Positions 10,687 to 22,883 of a DNA stretch of 63,995 bases are shown one piece after another. This DNA comes from Thelonectria olida (Eukaryota > Ascomycota > Sordariomycetes > Hypocreales > Nectriaceae). The position numbers and the translations under genes are program-made. How positions within the stretch are numbered: the first letter of the stretch is position 1; each line of letters begins with the position of its first letter. Location of the stretch: contig JAGPYM010000097.1 in assembly GCA_020736575.1 (NCBI GenBank), forward strand, positions 1 to 63,995. Direction: 5' to 3'. The notes under the pieces are model-generated. The model did not search any database and was not told the DNA's origin. It saw nothing but the letters and a program-made list of their open reading frames with translations.

Positions 10687-13390
10687 ATGGATTTGAATGC
10701 CAACGTTGTCCGAAATCAAAGCGAAGACCTCGTCATGGCTGAGGATGATCTACCAATGCTGATGCTTGGGCTTGATGACATGCCTAAAGCGGAAGCAACA
10801 CTACCAAAACGAAGCGAGACGCTGGGTCTGGCAACTCGCGCTCGTCGGCAGCGCACAAAACGAGCGTGTGCGTATTGCAGGTTGCGTAAAGTACGTTGCG
10901 ATGTGGCAATACACGGGGCCCCTTGTACGAGCTGTCGAAAACATCGTCGTGAATGCACTGTTGAACCAACATCGCCCAAAAGGTCAGCCCTATCCCCATG
11001 ACTGGACTTTGCAGTTCATGCATTCGCCTAACTTTACTTGATTCCTTCAAACAGCACAGGACTAACATATTGCCCAGACCAAATGCGCGACTCTCCAAGT
11101 CTAAGGGACTGACAGATCCACCAAGCTTGGACTTGGAGGTTGACACAAGACCTTCCCACCACGTTGTGGCATCTGCTGTTGACACCACGTTGATGGACGT
11201 AGCCAATCCGCACGGTGGCCTGATGGATGCACATGCTATCTTAGCAAATCCGCTTTCCTACGAAGGACTGATGTGGAACAATTTAGAGCGCGACCCCCCT
11301 GGTCAATTTCTCTATCAAGACCCTGAGCTGCCATCAGTCCTTGACTACATCTTGGATGATCCAGAGTCTGGCCACAACGAACAGGAAAACAACGGCGAGC
11401 CAACAGAGTCACCGATGCGAACACTCCCTGGTACGGCCACGCCAACGTTGCAGGACAATCCCAGTGCAGATGAAGTCCCATTTCCTGGTTCCTCTTCTAA
11501 TGGGGCCCCCCTAACTACTGGGCATTCACACAAGTCACCCACTGCTGCATTCATCACTTCCTCTTACTATCGTTTCGTCGATGTTGGCGCCATATATGAG
11601 CTCTCTCCGCATGATGTAACCTTCCTGGAACAGAGAGGTTGTTTCCATTTACCGGCGAGACCGTCCTTGGATGAGTTTTTGCGGCAATACTTTGTCTACT
11701 CTCATCCTATTCTACCTCTCTTTAACGAGAGTAAGTTTTGGAGAATGTATTCATCACAGCACCGGAGAGCACCGCCTCAAAATCGAATATCGCTCTTTGT
11801 CCTTCAGACAATGCTCTTCGTTTCTTGCCCTGTGAGTATTACGAGAATATTTATAACTTTTACTATTTTTCTCGAGTTCTAATCGTAGTAGTTTGTTTCG
11901 ACCTCGATACTCAGTAGCCTTGGATTTCAGTCCATCCAAGCAGCTCGAAGGGACTTTTACATGAGAGCCAAGGTTAGCCGCATTCGTCAATTATCCAAAC
12001 TGAAACATCAGCCTCACAGACACCTTACAGGCACTATTCGATTTAAACATGCATAAAGACGATGTCGCGAATGCACAGGGCGCTCTTCTGCTGAGCTACC
12101 ATTCACCGACTACAACGGATAAAGTCAACACGTACTGGTTGGAAGCTGCCATTCACTTTGCACGAAATGCTCACGCGGATCACTACCATACTGTCGACCT
12201 TCCTCCACAGGACAAACATGTTCTGAAGCGTTTGTGGTGGTGTTGCATCCTTAGGGACAGGATAATGTCGTTAAGCTTCCGAAGGCCACTCAACATCAGA
12301 CCAGACGATTTCGAGTTTGGCCAGCCAGGACTTAGAGAGAGTGACTTTATTAACGAAATCAGGGGCCCGAGTGTATACAATGCACCTGGGAAGAAGCTTT
12401 TGACGCACATGATTACCGCACTTTGCGAGCTCGCTGCGATTCTGAATGGAGTTCTCACACTCTTGTACCCGGGGAACCAATACAATCCCGCATCGGGGGG
12501 CTCAAGCCTAGACGCACACTCCTTTCTTGAAAAGCTAGACTTATGGCATCACAACTCGAAATCATCACTGACGATGCCTGAACGCACGCTAAGTAAGAAC
12601 AATTCGTTACTTCTCTTTTCGAAAATGATTTCTATTTACTACCAGTACGTCTCCCCATCGCGCAATAGTTGTCCGCCGCTTATAAATGCAGTACCGCCAA
12701 AGCTTCTATGTGCCATTATATTTTGCTGCTCTCTATCCCCAAATTGAAGAATCCTACCGACGTTAAGGAGAGCTGTTTGCAGAGTCAGTCCATGCTCAAC
12801 AGCTCGCTGCAAGGTATTACAAGAGATCTAAAAGAATTGGCTCATCGAGGTCTCATTGGCTATTTGCCAAATACCTTGTGAGCAACAAACGATCCCAAAC
12901 AGCTTTATGAAACCTAACCTATCTTGTCCACAGTGTCCCATTCCTAGCTTTTCCCTTCACTTGGAATATCTTACAGGTCAAAGTGTTGAAGACTGAAAAC
13001 CAGTCTGGCGGGGATCAACGAGACCTCGTGTCATACATCAGCGCTATGAGAACATTCCAAAGTTTGTACGAAATCACTGACAGCACATTGGGTTGCATCG
13101 AAAACATCGTTACACATATTAAAAATGAGGAATGTTCGACTTTGTTACACCAAAACCCCTTCATTCACCATCCTCTCTCAGCTAGTCTTGGAATGTTGGA
13201 GCCGAAAAAGGGCTCTGGGAACGTTTGGGTTGATTTGCTCCTCGAAAACCCCCATATATATCTCCGCATTGCTTTGACAGTCGACTTCTCACTTGCCCAT
13301 GGCCAATTTCCAACAGAGAACGATATGCCTAAGGCGTTCCACAGGCTCGATTCGGATGATGGTAACCTTACTTTGGAAGACAGAATATGA
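10687..13390 (+). CDS. Zn(II)2Cys6 transcription factor, cutinase-factor (CTF1)-like
   Basis: Six exons (10687-10982, 11078-11831, 11931-11972, 12031-12644, 12692-12877, 12934-13390) give 782 residues; all junctions are GT-AG and in phase. The zinc cluster at residues 61-90 has Cys spacing CX2CX6CX8CX2CX6C, preceded by a basic stretch (RARRQRTKRACAYCRLRKVR). The fungal_trans middle region follows: SYYRFVDVGAIYELSPHDV, SLDEFLRQYFVYSHPILPLF, RRDFYMRAKALFDLNMHKDD, and VLKRLWWCCILRDR. The C-terminal exons encode the usual ...HTAKASMCHYILLL and ITRDLKELAHRGLIGYLP helices. In well-studied fungi CTF1-type factors activate cutinases and other esterases; control of the adjacent depolymerase is therefore an inference. 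The start at 10687 was chosen as the first ATG close to the acidic N terminus; an earlier in-frame non-ATG extension is unlikely. Confidence 0.85.
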
Positions 13391-13479
13391 TTTACCTGTA
13401 ATAGTAATACAATTGAAAGTTCCTTCCATGTATTAAGGAAACAATGCTAGTTGTATAAATTATATATGAGATAGGAAGT

Positions 13480-13655
13480 ATAAGGTAATAAAATATTTCA
13501 AGTGCCCTATATTATTAGTAAGTAGTTATATTTCTATTTTTTAATAACACCTCCTTACTTATTAATAATAGTAGTAACACTTTAAGTACTATTTAATTAA
13601 AAGTAGTTTAATTTTATTAAATAGAAATACTAATATTATTAAATACTCTTTTGCC
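13480..13655. repeat. Short AT-rich inverted-repeat element (MITE-like)
   Basis: A TA-rich island downstream of the regulator has imperfect complementary ends: a TTATATTTCTATTTTTTAAT-like left end near 13526 pairs with AATAGAAATACTAATATTAT near 13620. Its composition differs sharply from both flanks, suggesting a small inserted element or a RIP-affected repeat. Confidence 0.35.
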
Positions 13656-14435
13656 ACACAGTTTGCCCTGCCTCTCTGGGCGCTTTTAGTGCCCTGCTTC
13701 CCAAAAAGCACCGACGGTACCACATCTCTGAGAAAGGTAGAAGCCCTGATGAATTGCTCGTCTTCTTTCTTTCTCTATCTGCGATTCCTACGTGCCAAAG
13801 GAAAGCTTACCAAGGTCCATGAGGCAGGTCCACTTGGCCTTTTCTTCGCGCCGGCTTTGTCTACAATATAAGCTTATCTTCCTCTCACCTGCTTAGCAAA
13901 AGCGAAAGCAATCCATATATTCTATTGCCCTCTGAAGTAGGTATATTAATATGGAAAAATCCCCTTCCTCCATCCTGAAATTAGTTACAGATATATTCGA
14001 TGAAGCTATATCTGTTGATTTGTAATAAGGTGGCGTTCTCCTCGTCTCAAATGATCGACTGGTTCCGTACGAACGCTCCAAGAATCAAAGCACCTTGACC
14101 AACTATGATACCATCTCCAACACCCAAAAGGTCTTAATTCGTCTTAAAATGCCGTCCATCCTCGTAATTGTGAGCTTTGTCGAACTAGCATGGCTCCCAA
14201 GTGGCGGGAAAGCTAATATTGCATTCAACGATGGGGGCAACTCATGATTCCACAATGCTTCTGTCTGAACTACGGTTCACTCGACCCATCAAATAGCTTG
14301 TCTCGATTATCCTAATCTAGCGATGCTTCAGACTGTGACCTCGGTGCTGTTCAAAGCGACACTAATCAAGACGTCAACTTCTGAGAGCCATTGCAAATCC
14401 AATGCCTAACGTCCCAAAATGCCAAAATTCTTGCA
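13656..14435. other. Intergenic, nothing recognised
   Basis: Small open frames (for example 13689-13871) show no recognised motif. No RNA gene is visible. Confidence 0.45.
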
Positions 14436-15219
14436 TTACTGTTCATCGTTCTGCGCATAGATGAAATTGGCCGCTGTCGCCCGTCAGTCTACGTTATCGA
14501 TATCCAGAATCAGCTTGACTTACCGACAGGGATGAGCCCGTTCTCATGTGCCCACTCACGGACGCCATGCCCTGTATGGTCCGAGCCCCAGTGCTTCCGA
14601 CCCTCAGGCTTCGTAAGGTGAAGCTTGTCAGTGGTTCCATTGGCGAGTACAAATACCAGAAAGACGTAGCGGTGCTTCCCAGTCTTCGGTGGTGGGCCCG
14701 GAGGCTTATACTTTATGATGTCTTGAAGATGATGACCAGAGTCTTCGGAAGAGGAGGAGAGTGACACTCCTGTAGCAATCCAGTGGCAGAATTCGGACCA
14801 TTTGGGGTTATCGCGTGATGGCGCGTCGGGGTCAGTCAAGGTGAGTACAAAGGTGCTGCCCGGTGCGACCTTGATATCAGAATGCAACTGAGACTCGGGT
14901 TTCACAAGATGAACCGATGGAGGCGATTGGAGGTCTGCAGGGTTGAGGGTATTCCCGAGTGACGCCGAGTCGGATTTCCATTTGGCGTCAAGGACGAGGA
15001 TGGGTGTGAAATCATCAACGACAGTTGGAATAATCTCAGCATCTTCGAGCCTTTTCTTGCTTAGACCGAGCCTTCAAAATGAAAGGACACTTACTTCTGG
15101 CGAATGTGGCTCATGTAATCGTTGCCAGGGTCCATGATCCGCTGTTCCTCGCGTCCAGCGGTGACAAGTTGTGCTAGAGGGAGCAAGGCCAGGGCCTTCC
15201 ATATCGTGGCATAGAGCAT
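14436..15219 (-). CDS. Secreted phosphatidylethanolamine-binding protein (PEBP/YbhB-like)
   Basis: Three exons on the minus strand (15219-15095, 15050-14524, 14473-14436) give 229 residues. Intron 1 is only 44 bases and ends in AAAAG rather than YAG; it was chosen because it yields the family-like junction IRQ-KLEDAEIIPTVVDDF, while other AG sites insert residues or stops. Intron 2 is 50 bases. The final exon supplies ANFIYAQNDEQ, typical of the end of fungal PEBPs. The first 21 residues look like a signal peptide. Ligand-site motifs are present: LTLTDPDAPSRDNPKWSEFC and, later, KHRYVFLVF (the GxHR-type segment) and HGVREWAHENGL. Fungal homologues include secreted or vacuolar carboxypeptidase Y inhibitor-like proteins; the ligand here is unknown. 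Confidence 0.85.
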
Positions 15220-16218
15220 GATGACGATAGAGGAAAAGACACCTTAAAAGATCACGGAACGACGGCTTAATATCAACGATTTCTGGCAGACTGGTGGTGG
15301 ACGACTGGAATTATTTGGCGTCTGGAATGAGGCACTCCGGTTGGTTTATTGGTGCGATTCCCCGCAATTTAAGGGAAGGTTAGGTAAACGCATAATGATG
15401 ATGTCACCACATTCTCTCTCAGTGTCCTCAGTGGCTTTCTTGCGTCTCATCCTCGTCAAAAACAGGGTTACAGGCTCTTTGCGATGTAATCTCTTGATAT
15501 GTCAACCTGTTTTTGTGCATCATGATGCTGTCAAGACTTCCTTGGTGGCTTGATGTATTTGGGTTGAAGCACAGTGTAGATCCTTGAGTCCTTTCGCCGT
15601 TGAATCTTCTCCCTTTAATGTTATATCTCGTGAAAGTACAAGGAAAAAGGATTTTTATTAATCGTGCTCAGCCAGTAAGGCTTAAGCAAGTCTTTAATAT
15701 ATAAGTTATGTACTTGGTTCCTAATAGTAATACTCTTATTAGTAACATTGATAGCCTTCCCTAGTATATTAATAGTCTTGTTTCCCTATTGTAACCAGGC
15801 ATCCATGCAGTTTATAGTAGTTAGCTTTGATATATGAGAGACGAGGGGTTTAGTGACCTTTACTATCGTATGGGCCCAAGCTGTCCCGCTCCGGGCGAGT
15901 TGCTGGCATACACAAGGGCAAAAAAACCAAAAAACAGTGTTTCCAAGAGGTCTCGACAGAGGTGAATGATGATCACGTGGTACATCGAACCACAATTGGG
16001 CTAATAAACTACCGATATCGTAATAGTTGCTCGAAAGGTGGTTACAAGACGCGCCAGAGATACAAGATCCTCTGAAAGCAAGTACAGGGTGGCGGCAGTG
16101 TGAGGCCCATGACTCCACGTTTCGGCGCCGCGATGCCGAGTCGGCAGAAACACGCCGGGGAATTTCATTGGGTCCGGCGTCACGGCGCCGAGTGTCCAGC
16201 TTTCACAAAACATGGGCC
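15220..16218. other. Intergenic between PEBP gene and aminotransferase
   Basis: No gene is supported. The stretch around 15640-15790 is moderately AT-rich. The remainder forms the upstream regions of the two flanking divergent genes. Confidence 0.5.
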
Positions 16219-16230
16219 TATAATATAAAG
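16219..16230 (+). promoter_or_regulatory. TATA-like box of the aminotransferase
   Basis: TATAATATAAAG lies 72 bases before the ATG at 16302, and the leader reads CA-rich up to TCACCATG, a good fungal start context. Confidence 0.4.
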
Positions 16231-16301
16231 AGAGATTCGAGACTCGATCATTCTCGATAGCAACCATCTTCTCTTTCGAAAAGCAAAAGGATCAAATCAC
16301 C

Positions 16302-17819
16302 ATGACTGTAACTGACACCTCCAAGCCTCTGCTCACCCCATTGGCCAGCCAACTGCGGCTCTCTGCGACGTTGGAGATCAACGAGCTTGTTCAACAGCGT
16401 TTCGCCCAGGGCCACGAGATTGTCCATCTAGGATTTGGTGAAGCGACTTTTCCCATCCAGAAGGATGTTGCCGCAGTTCACCGAGCCGCTAGTGACTCCA
16501 CCAGCTACCTGCCCGTCCCTGGGCTGATGAAGTTGAGAGAGGTTGGTTTTCCCCGTGTTTATTGAAGGCTTGATCTCACATGCATCGCAGTCCATTGCAC
16601 GCTTTCAGTCCCGTCGTCTGGGATCCGAAGTGAAACCTGAGCAGGTTGTGGCCGCACCAGGGTCGAAGCCACTTCTTTTTGCACTATTTGACGTCCTCGA
16701 TGGAGACGTCCTACTTCCTCGGCCTTCGTGGGTCAGCTATGAGCCGCAGGTCATGCATGCTGGGAAGCAGCTCTTCTGGGTGGAGACGGATGGAGAGGAC
16801 CGCCACACACTTACAGGTTCGAATGTGATGTTCCGGCGGGCCTGTGCCGGTATGTGCCGGGGCTAACCATGATCAGAGTCCTCACTCGAATCAGCTTTTG
16901 ACAACGCTGTTGCCCAAGGTGGCAACCCTCGCATCATGCTTATCAACAGTCCATCCAACCCAACCGGGCAAGCCTTCACCGAGACTATGGTCGAGACCAT
17001 CACCAAATTTTGCCAGGATCGCAACATAACGCTTATCAGCGACGAGATTTACTCCGACATCACCTTCGCGGACGAGTATAAAACTAGCCCATGTTCTGGT
17101 TCTCGATTTAACGATGGCCAGATGGTGTTGACGAGTGGCCTCTCCAAGGTATGCCATGGAGCACCAAGATGAGCTTTGCGGTCTCAATACTAAGAACTTC
17201 CCAGACATACTCTGCCGGTGGCTGGCGGATTGGATACACTGTTTTCCCTGCAAGTCAGTTTGGCCGAACGCTGCAGACAGCAGTGCTCGCTTACGCTTCT
17301 GAATGCTGGTCCGCAGCATCGGCTCCAGCTCAAGAAGCAGCCGCAACTGCGTTTGATACGAGTCCCGAGATGGATTTGTACCGAAAGCAGGTCACTCTTT
17401 TGCACAAAAAATGCACCCTTAAACTGTACAAAGCTCTTCGTGACTGCGGGCTTGCTGTCCCGGAGCCGAGGGGTGCTTTCTATGTCTACCCATCGTTTCA
17501 CCCTTACACCAAGCAACTGGAAGCACTCGGCATCAAGACCAGCCTCCAGTTATCTCGATGGTTAATTGAAGAGTGTGGCATCGCGGCTCTTCCGGGATCT
17601 GCTTTTGGCGAGGACGATGCTGGCTTGCCAGGCGGTCGATACCGTCTACGTATGGCAACAAGCTACCTATACTTCAAGGACCAGCAGCAGCGATACGAGA
17701 GAGGGTATGAACTTCTTGCTTCGGCCGTGGAAGAGAGCTCAGTTATTGACTTGCCGCTACTCGACAATGCCATCAAGTCAATTCAGAATGCGGTGGTCAA
17801 ACTCAAGGCTGTGGCGTAG
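16302..17819 (+). CDS. PLP-dependent class I/II aminotransferase
   Basis: Four exons (16302-16541, 16591-16816, 16877-17148, 17205-17819) encode 450 residues, normal for fold-type I aminotransferases. Introns are 49, 60 and 56 bases; the first begins GTTGGT. Residues show the expected order: N-terminal IVHLGFGEATFP, substrate/PLP segment APGSKPLLFALFDVL, SWVSYEPQ, the NSPSNPTGQAF loop, SDEIYSDITF, and SGLSK ending at Lys246, directly followed by TYSAGGWRIGY; Lys246 is the candidate Schiff-base lysine. The C-terminal domain has EPRGAFYVYP and GSAFGE, and a basic RYRLRMATSY that would hold the substrate carboxylate. Aspartate/aromatic/kynurenine-type specificity cannot be told apart. A zinc-cluster regulator and an amidase follow, suggesting a shared catabolic or biosynthetic module. 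Confidence 0.9.
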
Positions 17820-17946
17820 AGTCTATCGTATTATACATATGCAATCTTTTCATTGCTGTATACAGGCAAGCTCTATTGCCATATATGAATGTGAGATCAT
17901 AAATAGCGACTCAACATGATTGCCTTTCCCATCACTGTTTCAAAGA

Positions 17947-20218
17947 TTATGTATGCTGCGAACCATCATGCGGCTCAGCGGGAAACATGTTCCAAAAAGT
18001 CTGGACCGTGTCGAGCCCAAGAACCTCTCTAAACATGTCAAAATGCTCCCAGTCGCCGGCCATACTAAACCCTGATTCTGCGGTCTGATTGGCGAACTCG
18101 TTGGACTCAAACAGCGTATTGCTCGGCAAGACATTAGCAAGCTGAATCTGATCAGAGGCTGAATAGTCCTGAAGACCTAGCGGCTGAGACGGGAGGCCCG
18201 ATGAAATGATATGAAGGGTATCATTTGCGAGGGTTTCGAACTGGGCCTCCAGTTTCGACAGCAGGTCTTCCTTCCAACGCTCGTTCATAATGGCCAGACA
18301 AATAGAGCATTTCCTGGTCCAAGCTGGAAAGTCGACAAGCAAGAATGGCCAACCAGCCTGAGAAGCCAGCTGCTGAAACCCCTTCCTTATCGTGATCAGC
18401 ATGGTCAAGCCTGCAAACAAAACGCCTTGAACCAGCATCCACGAGAGAGGGACGTTGCTGTTTCGCAGAACCTTGACCATGTCGTCTATGTAGGCACCGG
18501 CTGATCGAACACATTTCTCCAAGGATTGGGCAACAGGATGCGGACACAGTGGGCTTGACCGATGTAACACGAAAGATGTGCCATGATAGAGCCGATCCCA
18601 ATAACTGTATCAATATTAGCCACAAGCTTCCTTCGATATTCCAGATAGTAGCAAACCTGTGAGGATATGCCGATGCCTCTTCGGTCTGAGTTGGTATATT
18701 GGCTCTCCACTCATCCAGCTGAGCTTGCAGTCCAGATATCAAGCTTTTCTTCTGATCCATGCTCATCTGTCCAGCAATGTTGTTGTTACCGCAGTAGATC
18801 TGCGAGATGATCTTGCTCTGGATCTGCCTGTGTTTCACATAATGAACGGCAAGCAATGCGTCACTCGTTACGGGTAGCGCTGTGGTAATGTGCTCCTCTC
18901 CAATGGAAGGTGGACGGCCCAGGTTGTATGCAAGACTCATCTCGATTGCATACGCGGTCCAGAAGACACAGCCTCTCTCGTTCCTTTCTTGCTCTGTGGC
19001 ATGCCAGACTTTCGGAGAATAGTGTAATCCAATCTCAGTGGCCATCTAGATGTCATCAGCAATGTTGTCATCCGTAGTTGGGGGTTTGTTCATACCCTCA
19101 TTGCCAGTCCAGCCAGCTGCCATTGGCTTGAACCGATAGGTCCATACGAGCTGTAGATTGAAATGAGTAGAACTATCTGTATGGTTGCAACGCTTGGTCT
19201 CAGATGCTGAATGCTAGAGTCAAAGTGATGGAGTGCTCTGAAGTAGAGGTACGCAGGTGACTGTTTCTTTGCAGGAAGACTGTGGATGTTTCCTGGCTCA
19301 GGGTGCAGCCGCATCTGCTTGACTGTGTTAGCCTGATTTATAGCCCCAAGAGCCATGACAAGGTAGAAAATGGCCATCTCGGTATTTTTCTCAGTTGTTT
19401 GACCGCGGTCAACGTTACCAGCCCCTTGAAAACTGCTGCATCTCTCTACCAGCCTTCTCAGAGTTTCGAGACGTATCAGCGGGTATAGAGGATGCACCCA
19501 CATCTCATAAGATCGTAGGAGCAGTTGGACGTCGGTAGCAGAGAGCGTTGCACGTTGATCTGCTAGAGACGATGTTTCATCACACCCGCTCTGGCCAGTA
19601 TCGCCATGAATGAATGGATGGCTCCAAGAGTCCTCATCAGAGGTGAGTGAGCGAGCAATTGACGTAGCATAAGCGGCAAAAAACGCTCCACTCGAGGGGC
19701 CAAGGTATCTCATATCCCCTGTTGCGTTGAGAGCAACCAAGCTGAGCTCAGGAGCGTCGCTAGCTGGAGCAGGGAACTCGCCAGGAGTTACCCTGGCTAA
19801 AGGGCTTGGATCCGGCCGTGCAGATTGTAGCGATGTTCCTTGACCATCTCGGGGTTGCATTGCGTCCTGGAGAGAAGTTCCTGTTGGTATATTTCTACAC
19901 TCGACACCCCAGTGCTGGTAGACTTGATCTTCAAGCCACCGAACTCTTCCTTTAGCTTGTTTGAGTGCTCTTTCCGTTGTCAGTGAGTCGACCCCAAATG
20001 AGGCATGGAGATAGTAGCCTACTCCAGGGTCTCGCTCTTCCTGGCTCGTTGGTATGGCTCACACTGTACACCAGCGCAGTTGCAGCCTTGGCAGGCCGGG
20101 TAGCCGGTGCACTGTTCTACAATGAGCTCATTGTTCGTGTGGGTATATATCGGCGTAGCCCTACCTTAATCTTTTTTGCGTGACAGCGGAGGCATGCTCG
20201 GAGAGACGTGCTGGGCAT
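17947..20218 (-). CDS. Zn(II)2Cys6 transcription factor
   Basis: Five exons on the minus strand (20218-20165, 20111-20023, 19969-19096, 19045-18657, 18604-17947) give 687 residues. The zinc cluster starts only eight residues after the first Met and is split by an intron: ACLRCHAKKIK in exon 1 and CTGYPACQGCNCAGVQCEPY in exon 2, spacing CX2CX6CX5CX2CX6C. A coiled-coil linker (ALKQAKGRVRWLEDQVYQH) begins exon 3. The middle homology region includes SYEMWVHPLYPLIRLETLRR, MATEIGLHYSPKVWH and GCVFWTAYAIEMSLAYNLGR with GRPPSIGEE. Placement between the aminotransferase and the amidase, divergent from the amidase, suggests it regulates them. Exon 2 to 3 splicing (3' site GGAAAG) is the least certain junction. 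Confidence 0.85.
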
Positions 20219-20798
20219 TGGTGGAGGTGGGGGCCGAGACGCCGAGAAATGAACGAAAGCGCTGCACTAACAGGGATACTGGAAATAGAATCGGGGGACT
20301 GGGCTCGGCGGAAATATTGATGTGGTACGGTATTGTATTGGAAGAGGCAAGGTAGGTCGGGCAAGTGTGATTCTTCGGCGTTTTCCCCCCATTGAAGCCT
20401 GAGGCATGAACGTCCACTCGGTGTATTTCGCCGTGGTCCGCCGTGAAGAGCGTCCGGCTCGTACAAAAGGCTTCCCGGGTCTGGAACTGTCTTGGGGGCT
20501 TTTAAGTGGACTCAAGAACCACTGCCAGAAAGCACTATCCTTATCGAAACCTATCAGCCAATGTCGAAGATCCTTAGCTCGTGCATCCGGGCCCTTTTCG
20601 CCGTAAGCCACCGGGGTCATCAGCCGATGAGCAAAAGCCCAGATTGAGCCAGTCCGTTAGGTAGGTATATAATTGCATCCTCAAGAGCTGTGGTAGGCCC
20701 GGTTGGCTTTTGCAAGCAACGCCTGTCTTTGCTGGCTGCGACACTGGTACTTTCCTGCTGTGTAGTTTCGTACCTCGTTCTGGTCTCGCTCGGCCGAC
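20219..20798. promoter_or_regulatory. Divergent promoter region, regulator / amidase
   Basis: These 580 bases separate the divergently transcribed zinc-cluster regulator and amidase and should hold both promoters. I see no clear TATA box. CGG triplets, the usual half-sites of zinc-cluster factors, occur several times (for example near 20292, 20308, 20420), but no convincing spaced pair can be singled out. Confidence 0.4.
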
Positions 20799-22883
20799 AT
20801 GACTTCCGCTGAGGGTGCTCTTCCACTTGCGCCATGGCAGGAAATTGTACGTCGCAAGAAGAGTCTGCAAGCCGATTTGCTTGCCGCTGGCTTAACTAGC
20901 CTTGACGAAGCCACTGTGACGAGCGATTCAGACATCGATGTGACCAGCATCTCCAATGCAAGGAGATTTATTGACCTGATTCTACAAGGGGACCTCACTT
21001 GCAAATCGGCTACAAAGGCCTTCATAAAAAGGTTTTGATCCAGTATCCCATCTCCAATGCCAATCTGCACTGTTTAGCTTCCACGCTTATTCTAACAACT
21101 TACCAGCGCTCTTAAGACACATGAGCAGGTACGCAACTACACTCCATCAACTATGCATTAGATAACTTGCGTGAATTATCTAACACTACATAAATGATCA
21201 GACCAACTGGTGAGAGTTTGCCCTTTCAAATTTCATGACATAATTTCACTGATGCCACTACCACGGAAAGTTTGACGGAAGTGGTATTCCAAGATGCTTT
21301 GGTTCAAGCCGCCAAGCTTGATGACTTCTTCGCTGTCGAAAAAAAGCCCTTTGGACCATTGCACGGGGTGGTCATGACCCTCAAGGATCAGTTCGACATC
21401 AAGGGGTACGATACTACTCTAGGTTACGTTGGCAGAGCCTTCTCTCCTGCAAAAGACGACGCCGTTCTTGTCAAAATGCTACATTCTCTCGGCGCCATCG
21501 TACTTGCAAAGTCGAATGTGCCTCAAAGTATTCTGGTACGTAACCATTGTTAATGCGATTCTGACGAGTAACTTGTCAACTGTCATTGTTTCGTTTCCCT
21601 CGCCCCCCATTCTTTACTTCCGCCATCCGAAGTTCCGAACGCTAACACGATGCAAGTGGTCCGAAACTGACAACCCTCTATGGGGGTTGACGACAAATCC
21701 ACTCCACAAGGGTTATACGCCAGGAGGCTCGACTGGAGGAGAAGCTGCTCTTCTAGCCTGCGGTTCCTCGCTGCTCGGATGGGGAACCGACATAGGAGGT
21801 AGCATTCGCATTCCGGCTCATATGCTAGGCCTGTACGGATTGAAACCCAGCGTAAGTTGGTTTGATCGAGCCTCCTCGGATTATCCCTTTGATCACCCAA
21901 ACTAACGTGAGCTGCAGAGCATGCGTCTCCCGTACCGAGGCGTTCCCGTTTCTACCGAGGGCCAAGAGCACGTCCCATCATCCGCCGGCCCAATGGCGCG
22001 AGACTTGGACACGATTCATCTTGCAATGACTTCTTTGACTGACTCTGAGCCCTGGGAACATGACGCACGCTGTGCCACATTGCCCTGGCGAGAGGACCTG
22101 TACAAAGAAGTCCAAGCCCGTCCTCTGGTTATTGGAGTACTCACGGATGACAATGTTGTTCGGCCTCATCCTCCCATCTCACGCGTACTGCAGGAAGCTG
22201 TGAAAGCGCTTAGATCAGAAGGCCATGAGATTCTAGAATGGAATGCGGATTTGCACACCGAGTGCATAGATACCATGGTACGGGGTTGCCCCTGAAATGC
22301 TTTGAGTTATTGATAACAACCCGGGTGCCAGGACCTTTTCTATACCGCGGATGGCGGAGAAGATATTCGTAGAGACGTTCTCAAAGCAGGCGAGCCACTC
22401 ATCCCCCATGTCGAGAAGCTCATCAACCGTGGCAAACCTATCTCGGTGTATGAATACTGGCAGCTTAATAGGAGGAAGTGGGATTTACAGCAAGCCTATC
22501 TCGAGAAATGGAACTCTATCCGATCACCCATCAGCGGAAGGAAGGCTGATATTGTGCTTATGCCGCCAGTGCCGCATACCTCTGTTCCTCACAGAACCTT
22601 TAGATGGGTGGGATACACAAAGGTTTGGAACCTGCTCGACTATACAGCTCTGGTGATACCCGGCGGCGTAGTCGAGAACGATGACTTGGAAGCACCCTGG
22701 GAGTTTGATCCTAGATGTCCAGTGGACGAAGATATTAAATCGTTGTGGGAAGACCACAAAGCAGAAATGGCTTCACTTAAACTACCTGTCGGACTGCAAC
22801 TGATTGGGCGCAAGCTCGAAGAGGAGAAAGTGCTAGGGGCTGCCAAGATTGTCGATAATGTGGTGAGAAGGATGAGGGGATGA
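20799..22883 (+). CDS. Amidase (amidase-signature family), acetamidase-like
   Basis: Seven exons (20799-21031, 21107-21128, 21202-21209, 21271-21535, 21657-21851, 21918-22277, 22332-22883) encode 544 residues, typical of fungal amidases. Exons 2 and 3 are only 22 and 8 bases; together they restore the family segment KRALKTHEQTNCLTEV. The Ser-cisSer-Lys triad is complete: Lys126 (MTLKDQFD), Ser201 (GGSTGGE) and Ser225 (GTDIGGSIRIP). Its spacing of 75 and 24 residues equals that of fatty acid amide hydrolase (142/217/241, from memory). The enzyme would hydrolyse a carboxamide to acid plus ammonia; the substrate cannot be read from sequence. Intron 4 ends GCAAG rather than YAG. It is divergent from the regulator and near the aminotransferase. 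Confidence 0.9.

Noticed and set aside
12692..12765. Alternative frame of regulator exon 5 giving YRQSFYVPLYFAALYPQ
   Set aside because: It ends soon after and breaks the following exon, whereas the chosen frame gives HTAKASMCHYILLL and stays in phase to the end.
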